Shown: piece by piece, positions 12,151-24,330 of the stretch | Numbering within the stretch: position 1 is the first letter of the stretch | Layout of the letters: the number at the start of each line of letters is the position of its first letter | Assembly: GCA_024704765.1 (NCBI GenBank) | Contig: JAKMXF010000352.1 | Span: forward strand, 62,001 to 126,000 | DNA from: Oopsacas minuta | Lineage: Eukaryota; Porifera; Hexactinellida; Lyssacinosida; Leucopsacidae | DNA length: 64,000 bases | Direction of reading: 5' to 3' | Notes under the pieces: generated by a model | Told to the model about the DNA's origin: nothing | Seen by the model: only the letters and a program-made list of their open reading frames with translations | The model's database searches: none | Position numbers and translations under genes: made by a program

Positions 12151-13940
12151 CTGGGGAACCTGGTCCATAAAAATGAGACACAAATTTGACAAATTTGGAC
12201 ATGAAACTCAAAGCATATATCATAACTAGGCCTATGGCATTAATATCATTCTATCCAATGATTTCTGAAATATTTATCATTTCTAATTGTTGTTTCATTA
12301 CATGTCTCTCGGAAACAATAGTAATCCATTTATGTTTTTTCCTGTATACATAAATAGAGAGTTTGAATTCTTCCAAGAATTTCGTGTATAAAGACGAGGG
12401 AAATGATGAATTTATCAGATAGGATATTATGGTAGAGTCCTGTGGTCACTTCTGCATAACTGGAATTTATTATGGATACTTTCTGTAAAGAAATTAAAAT
12501 TGCTCTCAGTCTGATAAAATTGATTCCAAAACTAAGAATCTACATGACACCTTGTGTCTGTAAGACCATTAGCAGAGACAACAGGTTCATTAAGATAAAC
12601 TTCTTTTAGTGTTCATTAGAAGATTTTCCTATTATTGGCAAGATTGAACATGTTGTGAAATGACTGAAACACGTCGAACAATACTTTTGCCACACTGATA
12701 CTTTTTAGGAAATTAAGAACTATAAAAGTGAGCCGATGTGCAGTACAATGAATGAAAATTAACTATTGAAATGATTTTTCAATGTATTATAAACGCATTC
12801 ATTACAGCAGCTTATTACCGATGTCCCATCTGCCTCCAAGGCACTTAAAGAAGATTTAGGTCCTATATTTTTTAAGAGTATAAAGAACACCATGCTGAAC
12901 GATTGAATCAGTATTAGTGTACTTTAGTCTTAACAATTCATAAAATCTTTCTTCAATGGAACCATGTTAGTTCGCGTAGCGAAGCATAAGGCTAGTTCTT
13001 CATGACAAGCATTATCTTTACGTTCAACGATTAATATAGAATTACTACCAGCTACCTCCAATTTCACTTTCACTATCCACTTGTTCACGTCAACAAGTGT
13101 TTGAATAAACTCAATACAGATTGTTTTGGAAGGATAATCATAAGACGAATATTGTGCTTTTACTTTTCGAATAAAGTTTAAAAGTGGAGTTCCTAGATAG
13201 CTGCATTTTAGTAAACCCTTTCCAATTTCCTGCATTCATTGAGTCATATGTTTCATCATGACCTCGATAAGGTAACTCTTGGAAACAAAGGAACTGATTA
13301 AACTCTATAAGCATTTTTAGATACTTTCTATTATCCTTTATAACCGAACTTCTCTTGGGGTTTAGAATATTCTCAAGTGACATTTATTTGTGTGACTTTA
13401 TGCGCTGGTATTCATCTCACCTAGGCATGACAATCATATGGTCCGCAGAACTGCCATGTTTAATTAGTCCATTTTCTAATGCATGCCTCCAGTGAAAAAG
13501 GCTGTGTTTGAAACACGACCGTTGCATATATTCTCCCAAAATTAAAATTTATACAAGCAAAACAAAAAGCACTGTGCAACCTAATACTATATTCTAGCCT
13601 GCTGAATCCTGAATACCATTTAGAACAAACTTCCGCCCATTAGTAATAGGGAAACTTTAGAGAATTGGTATACTTGGGAAAGTATCAATGCTTCCTAGAT
13701 CAACAACATCCAAATTCATTTACTGTAGAAGATTGAAAATCATGAAATAGAAGTGAGAATGGAGTCATGCCCCAATACGTTTTGAGAGGAATATTGTAGA
13801 GATGATTGGATATTGCAAACAGTTGGTCCTGCGTGCTAGCTTCTGGGCTTGGAATCACTGAAATACTCTGAAAATAATTTTCCGAATTCTTAGACTTCTT
13901 TCTTCTAGGTTCAATAATTTTATTGGCTAATGGTGACAAA
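12150..13940 (-). pseudogene. decayed hAT transposase, ZMYM1/TTF-type
   Basis: Reading the minus strand from about 13900 down, pieces of a ZMYM1-like hAT transposase appear in changing frames. The TTF-type zinc-finger region (about 13500-13600) includes the phrase AFCFAC. A segment with QELPYRGHDETYDSMNAGNW at about 13230-13285 matches the conserved (A/P)(F/Y)RGH(D/E)E...S.N.GN block. A downstream piece at 12930-13150 carries on from it. Below 12900 only scattered fragments remain. Stops and frameshifts are numerous, so it is non-functional. Ends and inverted repeats were not found and the limits are approximate. Confidence 0.65.
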
Positions 13941-16900
13941 TATAAACGTACAATAAAGAAATCAGAAAATACCGAATTGCTGGGATGTACATAGCGAATT
14001 GAAGTTCTAGTAAGTGTATTGTGTAGTATTCTATAATGAAATCAAAAACCAGCTCTGATAAGTCCAATTTTGCTCCCCAGAATTTTTAATGATTCCGCCA
14101 GATAAATTAACTTATACAAGGAAAGAGTTAAAAGACAGACAAGGATTTGATTAAGAGTAGAATAGTGGGCCTAAAATATAGAAATAATGAGGGGTTCAAT
14201 TGTTTCCATAATATCATCTGTGGGAGTGATTAGTATTAATTAAATGCCTCTGCAACAACAAATACATGAAGTCAAAAATACTGTTTCTTCAGCACATATT
14301 TTCAATTCTTCAAGAAATGAAAAAATCATTAAAGAATGTAAATTTGCTATGTTTAGTGGAAAGTAATTTTATTTTACAAAAATTGTATAAATATGAAATG
14401 CTAGGGGGACAAAGAGACTCCCAACAGCAAAATCTCTAATTATCTTGATTTGAATTTGGTGTATTTATGAGAGTTATGCGAGCTTTCAGTCAATGTCCTT
14501 TTCAACGAATTTATGTTCTTAACTTTGTTAGCTAGGATACAGTTCACAGTCGCATTAAATGGCTATCCATAGGCTTTAGGCTCTTGGGACCTATAAAGTG
14601 CATAAAATGTATTATGTATCTATTGGATATTTCATATAACTAATTGATTGTGAAGCAAAATATTTTGGTATGGCTATAAATTTTTTGAGCTATGATGATG
14701 TAATCACATTTGCGAAATACACAAACCAGCGTAAATATATCTGGATTGGAGTTAAGGGTATGAAACCTATTATTTACTAATGGGTTAATCACTAATTAAA
14801 TTAAATTGATGAGATTTAAGATTTATATAGCTTCTGTTTTCTTCTTCTGATGACGTAAGCAAAAATGGAAAAGCTGAATTCCGAAATATTTGTGGTATTT
14901 CAGTTATTTAGATAAAGTATCCACACAAAAAACAATATGTACCAAGGAATAAAGTGTTCGATTATCAATTTAAAGTTCATTTTGCTGTATTATTACGGCA
15001 ATAGTAAGTTCATCTAAGAAACGAAAAAACTTGGACGTTTTGCGTGTTCCCAATAACCGACTCTCAATTATCCGCTAAATTTAAATATAACTATTGTAGC
15101 CTTATTGCGATCAAATCTTTCGTCCTGTTACGAACACCTCAGTTGCGTCGCCTTTTTCCGCAACACACTTCAGATAGATCAGTGTTACTTAACGCTTTTC
15201 GTCACTGGGGATATACCCGTTGCGGGTTGCGTTTCTATTATCTGAGCTCGCCATGGTTGGGATTGCGTTGCCTGAAATGACCTCGGACAGAGGTACCAAC
15301 AAGTTTTGATGTACCTTGCCTTTGGCGCTTTTGAAAACTATTTGTATGGAAGTTGAAGAATGAAGTCAAGACGCTACTTAATATTAAGGGAGAGAACAAA
15401 ATCAAGTACTTCCTGGTTATTCATTTAGAATTAGAAAAAGTTATTAGAAATTGAGTATATACAGTGGTAAAATATGATTTGAGTAAATTCTGAAATTCTT
15501 CATAAATAATGATTAGCTCTATTAAAAATGCTTGGTGTTCATTTGGGCGAGGTAGGGGGAGGCTGGATTTAGTTCTAAATTATCGATAATATTATGGCAA
15601 ATCACCCTAAAACTTGACATTACCTGGCTACGACAGGCCACAGTGAATTGAGAGGTAATCTGACTAAGGTATAATGTGTCGACACATTATGTGAAGTCAA
15701 AATAAACTAAACAAGTAGCGAATTGTTTCTCCAAACTTAGTTTCATTAGTCCCGATCACGTTTAAACCATAAGAGGGTAGTTATAACTATTTCGAAAGGA
15801 TCTTCTTCAACAAGACTTGACAAACACTGAGAGCAAATACTGTTCACTTCTTCAGCATCACTTAGGCCAGAAGAATGAGAGATACTTCGCTTAGAATAGA
15901 AAGCACTATTAAAGAAGAAATGAACACAATAACAAACAATCAAGCTCGAGATTGAATGAGAGAAGTACCAAGCACGATTGATGTCTCCTCTTTACTAACA
16001 CTCAGTAATAGGTCCAAATAGACTATATTGTCATCGCTAGACTCTTCGAAGATTGAAATGACTTTAAAAATTCTTTAATGTGATTGAGCTCTCACCCGGA
16101 GTACTAGAGGAGAATAACTTCAGAATTGCAGAAATCTTAACTTGTCTCTCACTTCACAAAACGTGGCAAAATGTAACATTGTACTATTCACCGCTCATCA
16201 TTCGGTGAATCCAAAAGTGGCTCGTTTTGAAGGAAGAACTGAGAGCATAGGCAAAATGACAGTTTTGGTTCTTGTCGTTGACTATGGCTTGAAGGACAAT
16301 TCACGAATGGTGATAACTGGGAGAAGGTTTGTGCAGTCAGTTTTAAGTGTTTTGGAGTAAAGATCTCCAATCATCAAGCCACATCACAACATCTGAAAGA
16401 AATACAAACCGAATGTCATTAATCTGAAGTGGTATATAAAGTTCGTCATTTTAGACAGATGTCTTTATTAGGTCAATTAATGCTGAAGATTTTCATACCA
16501 TACAAATAAGGCTAATGAACTCAGCCGTTCATGAAACTTGATCATATTTATAATATGAACTATTAAAGCTGCATCGGGGTGAGTCATCAAATATTCGGAG
16601 TACAAAATTGACATTCTGTTTTTCAAGGCTAGATGGCTAGCAAGATTTGGCTGTTAATCGGTGGGCTGTTTAGGGATAGAATTTTGCTCAAGTTTAAAGA
16701 GATTCCGAAAATCTTGAAATGGTATCTTTAAAGTATTTTCGCAAGACACGAATGGAGGACAGCTAAACGTCTGATTACAATCGATTTGATTTATCCAATT
16801 ATTTCTTACTGTTTTGAAGAAGTGGACAAAGTCGAAGGTAAGATACAGAGGTCTGCAAGTGTCTAACGGGCGAGGAACACAGTTACAAGATTCGGAGTAG

Positions 16901-18570
16901 GAGATAGTAACCTAAACAGTTTCACTATGAGAGGGTAGTTATCTGCGCAAATAACTTGAGATTGAACATCCTTGATAACTTCACATAGTTTAAATAGTAT
17001 TTGTGCAGCTGAAGATTTTGCCCAAGGTAGGAGCCATACAACTGCAAAACTATTCATTGCCTAAAGTTGATATCATATATGCTAGAACTATATTGGCTGC
17101 TTCGTTCTGTGTAGTCGAAAGGACAAGTATTCTCAAACCTGTGTAAGAAATCTGAGTTCACATGTATTCCATCCAGATCTAATGCAACATTCCCTCCTTG
17201 GTTATTGAAATTACCAGTCGAAGCCTTCAAATCTGTTTGCAACTCACAGTAGCGTTAATTCAGAATTTAGTGGAATCGGTATTAGTTTTCTACTTAGTAT
17301 TTGAAATGTACTATTGATATATAGGAAATCAATGGTCACGAGTTCATTGCAACTATCAGAACTAATGTAGGATTTCACATTATGTGTATTCTCAGGCATT
17401 CTAAAGTTTGGCAAAAATATACTATTATGGAGTTATGGTTGAATATTAAAATTTTAGTAATCCGTAAACTTACAAATTTTACCCATATGATGGGAAATTT
17501 GAAAATGTTTTATTCTCCAATAAACTTATTCCATCAATTTGGCTATGATATTTATTTAACCGACCTGTAAGTCTAATCGATAGATATTCAAGGATGTTTA
17601 TACATTTGTTTTATGCCAATATACTCTATCAGAATTCAATAATCAATAAGTAATGACTGGAATAATGCATCTTGTTCTTGGGGTAGAAGCTGCCGCAGAC
17701 TACATCTCAAGCGACAAGTTATGACCAAATTCTCCACATCTTTTACATTTAGTTTGCTGCCGGTAACTCCCTTGAACAGGGTCACTTTGACTAAGGAGAC
17801 AGGCAAACACATCCTTTACTTTCGATGCAAGTGACATCATTCTGGTGATGTTGACGTTATTTTCTAATCAACATATTGCATGCCACGATTTTTTCTTCAG
17901 AAAAGTACACCAGTCCGAAACCATTGTTACAATCTCAAATTAATTCTGGAGAATGAGCTAGTGGTCTGTGAAGTGATGGAGTTATACTTTCGCATGGAAA
18001 ATCGATTGTATTGGTCCATAGGTCTCTTTACAAGGCGAATCCAATTTGTCTGTGTAAATTGCTTGATTATAGTGAAACACGCGTGACAATACAGAAAGTT
18101 TAGTTTATAAAATACATATTGCTTCACTCGGATATGGTCTAATCATGCTATACATCCGATGGATGGGGTTGTTCTTATTAAGGAAACAAGATCTAGCAAC
18201 ATTCCCTGTCGAAGTTGTCCCTCCATCAGTACTTGGTTGATCAATCCTCAAACCAGTTTTTCATATAAAAGCTCGTTAGCAGATTTCATAGAATCAACTA
18301 TAACTCTGGAGGAAAGTGACCATTAATACGTGCCCAAATGTATGTGATGTATAAAATCATGTGCCAATGGAAGATACAAATGTATGTATGCAGAGAAGAT
18401 GCAGGAATTTTATCTATACTTGATACTGGAGGATGGGTCAAGCCATGACTGTACATAAAGGAGCAAGAGATATTATTATTATTCTTCTTCATCTTTTGAA
18501 AAGACTTTTCAGCAGTAGTAATGCTCAACTTGGTTGGAAATCCTGATCTACAAGGGCATTCAATAAATAC
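13941..18570. other. long AT-rich region with no recognised gene
   Basis: Only short, mutually overlapping ORFs occur (for example 15044-15280 plus, 16142-16360 plus, 16863-17242 minus), and none shows a domain I recognise. A GC-richer island at about 15110-15300 is not explained. A short run of att/attattctt units sits near 18470-18490. No RNA gene or transposon end could be supported. Confidence 0.4.
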
Positions 18571-18731
18571 TAATCATACCATACTAAAACTATAAATACT
18601 TGTGTAAAGTTGGTGATTTCTGCTATGAATCTTCAAAGTAGTCTCCTATATACGCAACAACTGAACTTAGCCTTTTAATCCAATTTTCAAAGGTCTTCCT
18701 GTACTCATCCTTGGGTATGACTCCAAAGAAA

Positions 18732-18743
18732 CACAGTGGGCTA
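18732..18743 (+). repeat. left terminal inverted repeat of the RAG1-like transposon
   Basis: CACAGTGGGCTA is an exact match to the complement of 21790-21801. Beyond this 12-bp core the two ends share little. No obvious nonamer follows at 12 or 23 bp. Confidence 0.8.
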
Positions 18744-19018
18744 TTATTGCGAATTACTAGTATTAGGGATTTGCGCATTCAATTTAGAGATAGGCTTATA
18801 AAATACATTATTACTGTATAGTAAGTCGACTATTGCGGTTCTTTTGTTGATTTCAAATTTGGTATATCACATCAGGTTTTAATATATGATGTAATCTTAA
18901 TTACCATATACAGTAATACAGAAATCTAGATATACTCTAAACTGAGATTTATTAAAAGAAATAGAATATGAATATATTATGGCTATGGTAACTGAAGAAT
19001 AACTAACATACGAATATC

Positions 19019-21237
19019 TTACTGATGAATTAATGTTAAATCCAAGAAGAGTCCATCTATGGAATTTTGAAGGAGAGAATCTTCATTATCAATATTATTT
19101 GTAACGTTTTCACCTTGCCTGTTTTTTGCACAATTATTTTGATGGCCTACTTGACCACAGGTGGAACAAATGATGATCCTTCTGAATTTTTCATTCTGAA
19201 TTGGACAACCATAGATGTAGAGCCTCATTGCAACATCACTTACCCTACTTAGAAAATCTGATTTCCTGCTCAAATGTGTTGAGAACTCTCGGATCAGCTT
19301 ATGTCCTTGTTCTAACCCTTCGTCAGAAAGACTACACAATCCTACCCTATCATTTCTCTCAATAAACTGATGGGCATGAGCCAAGAAAAAGTGGAGTGTA
19401 TTGCTAATAGATACCCAGGGAAAGGTTTGTAAGATTTGTATGTAGGTTTCTTGACTTAACACACGAAATCTGTCTACATCGACAATTTCATTACTATTAG
19501 CAACTCTGAGCAATGCAGATAGATTCCTGTGAATCTCTGTCAGAGCATCTCTATAAACATTGGTACAAACGATAAAGCGATCCTAAAACACAATTTTTTA
19601 TATGAAACAAATGTTCCTGCCATGTTACCAGTACTTGTGTTCCCACTTCCTCCTGGTTGGTCGAATAACAAGTTCGCAAGCTCATGGATACGCTTGCATA
19701 CTAAACCTCGATAATCTCGCACCATTTAATCTTCAGTCCACTTGGACTTTCCTGCTGCAATTCGGTAGATGAGGTTCAAAAACCAATCTAAAATCCTTAG
19801 TTAAGAACGTAAGGTGCTGCAGGAAATACATCAATGCCACTTGCATGTTCGTGTGTAATCCCACACCGTTGCTTTGTATTGTAGCTTATCAGCTCTTTTC
19901 CATCAGAGGTTAACTCACAGATTGTCTCTTTGATATCCTCTATCGAACAATCTAAAGGAAACCCTCAAACCACTTTCGTAATGCTATTGATATCACTTCG
20001 GGTTGCTTTGCAGGCAATACATGGCGCTCTTCCTTTACTTGTCATTGTTGCTAAGGTTTTTCCGTCAAACATTGAAGCTTTGACTTCTACTTCAACATGG
20101 CCATTTAGGTGATCAAAACCATTCTCATTTAGTGAAACAATTTCAGGATTTAGTAACTTACTCAATTCTATCACAGTGTCAATAGTCTCCTTTTGGCAAA
20201 TAAGTCTACTGGTTGGTTGGAAAACAGGAGTTAGGATGCCTATTATCCCACAGAACATTCGCGAATCGATCAATTACATGAAGGGGTGAAACCAAGAAGA
20301 CAATATAATTTGATCGGTCTATATTCAAGTCTGATAATAACCCAGGAAAGCAATAAGATCCAGAACCATCCAGTCCATACTTGATTTTGAGTGTTAATGG
20401 ATAGAAGTGTGGTGCAGGAAAATTTAGCACACATTCTTTTAACAACCGATCAAAGAGAGAAATTACATGTGATGAGTAAGATATATAGACCCCTATAGGA
20501 TTGGAAACATTTGGATACCAGTCGAATGTTGGAACAATTGATTTTCTAATTTCACTAATTTTTTCCCAAGTTGCTATAACGAGGCCTTCTGATTGGAGAT
20601 AATATTCAAGATCTCTCCATTTTCATTTCCCCAGCTTAAGTTGATACGCTAAGAATGTTGATTTTTCTGGTGAAACTATGTTACTGAGGGTTGGTATCGA
20701 TTCTTCGTTATAGATTTTCCAAGCGATATTTGCGATGCCTTTAAAACCAATTTGTTCTACAGTTACAATATACAAGAGGAGAGCAACGTAGCGAATGACA
20801 GAAATATTTTCAAGTTGTGCAAACTGACGGATGGAAGTAAGTATCCCAGTCTGATCAAGCCTTATCTGCTTTGAACGAACTTGAATGCCATCAATTGATT
20901 TCTCCTCTCTACATTTGGAACCAATATTACACCGCTTTCTACATCACAGCCTGAAACAGAAAGGGATGATTGGGTACTCTTAGGTTTAACAAGGATCCAT
21001 AGAGTACTTGCACTCCACCACTCACCATCTAAGCTCTCAATAGATTTCTTACTCTTTCTGAAATTAAATGATACTTTAGACATTAGAGTATACAGAATGT
21101 CTCTTGTCTTCTTCGAGATTTAGTATACGCACCACTTCATCTGCTGCTTGATTGATATCATAGTCGTGAACCTTTAATATGATAGCCAAGTCAAGACGTG
21201 TTTTCGGGCTTTCAGATACTATTGTTGCTTCAGCCAT
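19019..21237 (-). pseudogene. RAG1/Transib-like recombinase, decayed
   Basis: This is a DDE recombinase related to the RAG1 core and Transib transposase, which nicks and joins DNA at CACAGTG-type ends. From the ATG at 21237 the N-terminus reads MAEATIVSES, then after a frameshift near 21085 the phrase SLDGEWW. A block APHFYPLTLKIKYGLDGSG (about 20385-20440) holds the probable first catalytic Asp. MFDGKTLATMTSKGRAPC (about 20010-20065) holds the probable second. GGSGNTSTGN (about 19630-19665) matches a conserved Transib block. SDEGLEQGHK (about 19310-19340) holds the probable catalytic Glu of the RAG1 helical region. The tail carries a zinc-knuckle-like C-x2-C-x4-H-x3-C at about 19120-19165. 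Damage includes a TGA at 20623 and frameshifts near 21085, 20870 and 20210, plus stops near 19800. Most core motifs survive, so decay is fairly recent. Confidence 0.8.
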
Positions 21238-21789
21238 CTTTGAATTGATAATTAGAGGTTTAATAGGTTATCAAATTAATGAACTTGTATGCTACCTCGT
21301 AATATACAGTATATATAAATAATCATTGCGTTATATTGGTATAAAATTACCATGTAATTACATTACATTGTACCATAGCAACGTAGATGTGAGGATGGAA
21401 TTTGACAATATTTAACATGTTGTGCAATGAAGCGGCATCTGTACTTTGAATATAATGGTTATATTACTTGACAAGAATACATACTAAAAATTCAGGGTGG
21501 AAACTAGTGGAAACAAATTTTACTGCCAACAGGATAACTTATGGCCGAGAGAAATTTCTACAAAATTTTCACAGTATTGTATACGTAATATCTGATTAAT
21601 CTTTTCGCTCCTGAAGAAATTCAACGATAGATTCAAATTCAGTTCTACATTTGATTGAACACAAAAATAGAAATACTTAACTGTTTCATCTGATACTTTA
21701 TGTATCGCTTGTTGAATATATCTGGAATCTAATTCACAATTCAAAATGATATATATTGAAGGTAAGAATTTGGGCCTAATGTACCCTAG

Positions 21790-21801
21790 TAGCCCACTGT
21801 G
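21790..21801 (-). repeat. right terminal inverted repeat of the RAG1-like transposon
   Basis: On the minus strand this reads CACAGTGGGCTA, identical to 18732-18743. The mariner coding sequence resumes directly outside it, at 21802. Confidence 0.8.
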
Positions 21802-22769
21802 AAGGTATCCGTAAATTGCCTGACCAATGCTGAGCCGATCCTCAAATTCGCGTCCGGAGAGGTTGTCTTTGAGTTTTCTAAACAGCCAGAAGTTATATGG
21901 GATTATATCAGGGGAGTAAGGTGGATGTGGAACTTCGTGAATACCCATATCTTTAATTTTTTGCGTTACAACCAAAGATTTATGCGATCTAGCACTATCG
22001 TGCAAAGTTTTAAGACTACGAGTTCCAGTCTTTGGACCACGCTTAAGATAATGTTTTTCAACCTCAGGCAACACCACATCTGCGTAAATCATCCTGTGCG
22101 TGTCTGACCTTTGGGGACAGGGATTTGGTTACAGGACCTAGGCCATCGAAAAATATGCAGTACAAGACCTTCGGGGCACGGAAGTCGGACACACAAACAG
22201 CTGGGGTTATCTCTCCCTTCTTTAGCCATACCCTGCCATCTTGCATTCTGATCGGTGGTTTGAATTGTATCCATGTTTCATCTGTTACTATCTCTAATAA
22301 GCGCCTAGGGTCACTCCCTTCATAAATTTCAATGTTTTTCCTTAGTCATTTGGAGTCTCGCGGCCTTTTGTGGAAAAGTTAAGCAACGTGGTACCCATCG
22401 CATATGGACCTTCCTCAGTTCTAAATCCGCATTCAGAATTGTCTGTGCACTTCCCGTTGAAATGCCAACATAGTTAGCTAGCTCCTCAACCGAAGAATGC
22501 GGAAAAGACTCAGAATACTCCGAAACTTCACTCAATTTGTCATTGTTGGTCGCCAGTTTTGGTGCCCCAGGACAAGGAGCGTCTTGGACAGAGGTCCTAC
22601 CTTCCCTAAATAGGCTCACCCACCTTCTGACAGTTGAATACGATAAAATATCTTCTCCACATATCGTTGACAACTCGTCATCAATAGACTTTGGAGGGAT
22701 TTCGAGAATCGTTCGAAATTTGGTGTACGTTCGTTGTTCAAGCTCCGAAAAATTTGGACAAGAAGCCAT

Positions 22770-23139
22770 GAAAAATGTAAAGGAGAAAATGTAGCTTTCT
22801 AAAAATAACTGAAACTTAGGAAATAATTAAGTGATCAACTCTCTCTAAGTTTTGTTAGAAAGTTGAATTATGGTTCTATATAATTGTACTGAGAAATACT
22901 AGCTTAGAACTGCTATTTCATTAAAAATATACAGTGATTAGTATATAGTGAATGCCCCTGTATAATATCAAAGTCATGTAATTCAGACTAATTGGCAGTA
23001 CATTGTTGGCAATTGGCGTCACCTGCTTCAGATAAAACTTCTGACATCTCACCAAATACAAGCGTAATACAATAAATAAATAAGCTTTTCATAAAACATA
23101 GAGCAAACCTATACCTATCTTAAATGTTCATCAAATGTT
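22770..23139. other. AT-rich spacer between two mariners
   Basis: Nothing is recognised. The interval separates the start of the split mariner from the 3' end of the next mariner copy. Confidence 0.4.
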
Positions 23140-24328
23140 AGGATAAATTCCACTTTTAACTATATACTTCGTTTCTATCGTTCTGGAACATTCCCAACCC
23201 AAGGGTATAGAATTCTTTAGGGGCCATCTTCCCACTGTTATATTTCGTACTCCAGCACTTTGAAATCCTCAAATCTCTTCCCTCGAAGAGGTCTCTTCAT
23301 CTCTCCAAACAGCCAGTAGTCTCTGGGAGCCAGGTCTGGACTATTCGGTGGGTGAGGGAGGCATTCGAAATCTAAGTCATCAATTGCAGCCATTGTCTTG
23401 GAGCTTACATGGGCCTTGCGTTGTCATGTTGCAGCAATACGCCACGTGTCAAATTGTCTCAGCTCTCACATTTAATCGCTTGACGCAATTCTTCCAATTC
23501 TTCACTGTTGTAATCACTATTTATGGTGTTCTTCTCAGGCAACCAGTCGAGGTGATAATTCCTTTCTTATCCCAATATACTGTTGCCATTCTCTTCCTTG
23601 GCTGATTTTGCGGCCTTTAATTTGATGGGTCAGGTTCATCACGTCTCTTCCACTGCTTCGATTGAGTTTGGCTCTCTTGTTCATAATGATCAAACTCTGT
23701 TTCATCCCCTCGTTATTATACGACCAAGAAGTCTTCTTCTGCTTTTTATCTTGAAAGCAATTCTTGCTTAACTCTTACGATTTCATGTTTTGTTCTTTTG
23801 AAAGAAGTTCTGAGGGCCAACGCATAGTTAACTTGGACATTTCCAGATCTTCAGTGATAATCGAGTGTAGTGTGGCTTTTGATATACCTACCCTCTCTTC
23901 TAACTCTTGCAGGGTTATTCGTCTGTCCTCGTCCAAAATTGTTTGGACCCTCTCGATATTACTTCAGGGCTTTGAGGAAGTCGGATGATCTGGACGAGGG
24001 TCATCATGGAGTTCCTCATCACCACTATCAAAACGTTCGATCCATCTACATATGGTGGCTTTCGAAGGACATTCATCACCGAAAATATCATGCATTTCAC
24101 TAAGAATGTATGAGCCAGTCTTCCCCTTTATTGCTAATTCCATTAGTTGAAAAGAGTAACCTGTACAAATGAAACTTTATACTGGAGATTATGCTAGTAG
24201 GCTAAAGAGTATAGTGTATAGAAGTTAGACAATCAAGTTAGGCTTGTAATCTGATATTAGGCCTAGAGTTGTATTAACTAGAATATGAATTCGATACATT
24301 TGTCTCATTACTAATTGAACAACCCTTG
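23140..24328 (-). mobile_element. decayed mariner, copy 1 of an inverted pair
   Basis: The 5' inverted repeat is intact at the right: on the minus strand caagggttgttcaattagta starts at 24328, next to TA at 24329-24330. The coding strand is minus and shows FGDECPSKATICRWIERFDS near the start. HPPNSPDLAPRDYWLFGE near 23310-23360 is the third catalytic block. Stops and frameshifts are frequent, and no 3' inverted repeat is visible, so the element is dead and truncated or eroded at its 3' end. Plus-strand ORFs of 62-85 codons across it are antisense shadows. An inner stretch of about 850 bp is about 99% identical to the inverted copy at 30522-31745, whereas the ends are much less alike. Confidence 0.85.
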
Positions 24329-24330
24329 TA

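Larger units (their letters stand above)
18732..21801 (-). mobile_element. RAG1/Transib-like transposon with CACAGTG ends
   Basis: This 3070-bp unit starts on the plus strand with CACAGTGGGCTA and ends with the exact complement of the same 12 bases. CACAGTG is the consensus heptamer of vertebrate recombination signals, and Transib termini begin CAC(A/T)(A/G)TG in the literature I recall. Inside is one decayed RAG1-like gene on the minus strand (21237 down to 19019), with a 564-bp leader and about 290 bp after the stop. There is no room for a RAG2-like gene. Both flanks are halves of the same mariner gene, which proves the limits independently. A clean 5-bp target duplication is not visible: on the minus strand the flanks read acctt and tttct, so it may have decayed. 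Confidence 0.85.
18623..22769 (-). pseudogene. decayed mariner transposase split by a RAG1-like transposon
   Basis: The N-terminal half of a mariner transposase lies at 22329-22769 and the middle and third catalytic block at about 21802-22330, in several frames with stops. Visible marks are HDSARSH (second Asp) and PPYSPDIIPYNFWLF (third Asp). The gene breaks off at 21802, exactly where the CACAGTG-ended transposon starts. It resumes on the other side at 18731, where the minus strand reads GVIPKDEYRKTFENWIKRL and then GDYFE before a stop at 18623. Joined, the two sides restore the usual mariner C-terminus, so this mariner was the target of the later insertion. It was presumably already dead or died afterwards; mariner inverted repeats were not found. 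Confidence 0.85.

Noticed and set aside
18732-19019. A possible RAG2-like partner gene downstream of the RAG1-like gene
   Set aside because: Only about 290 bp separate the RAG1-like stop from the transposon end, and no Kelch-type reading is present there or just outside, where the mariner resumes.
23348-24103. Plus-strand ORFs of 62-85 codons, nearly repeated at 30703-31535 on the minus strand
   Set aside because: They are antisense shadows of the two inverted mariner copies. Their near-identity reflects the DNA similarity of the mariners, not a conserved protein.
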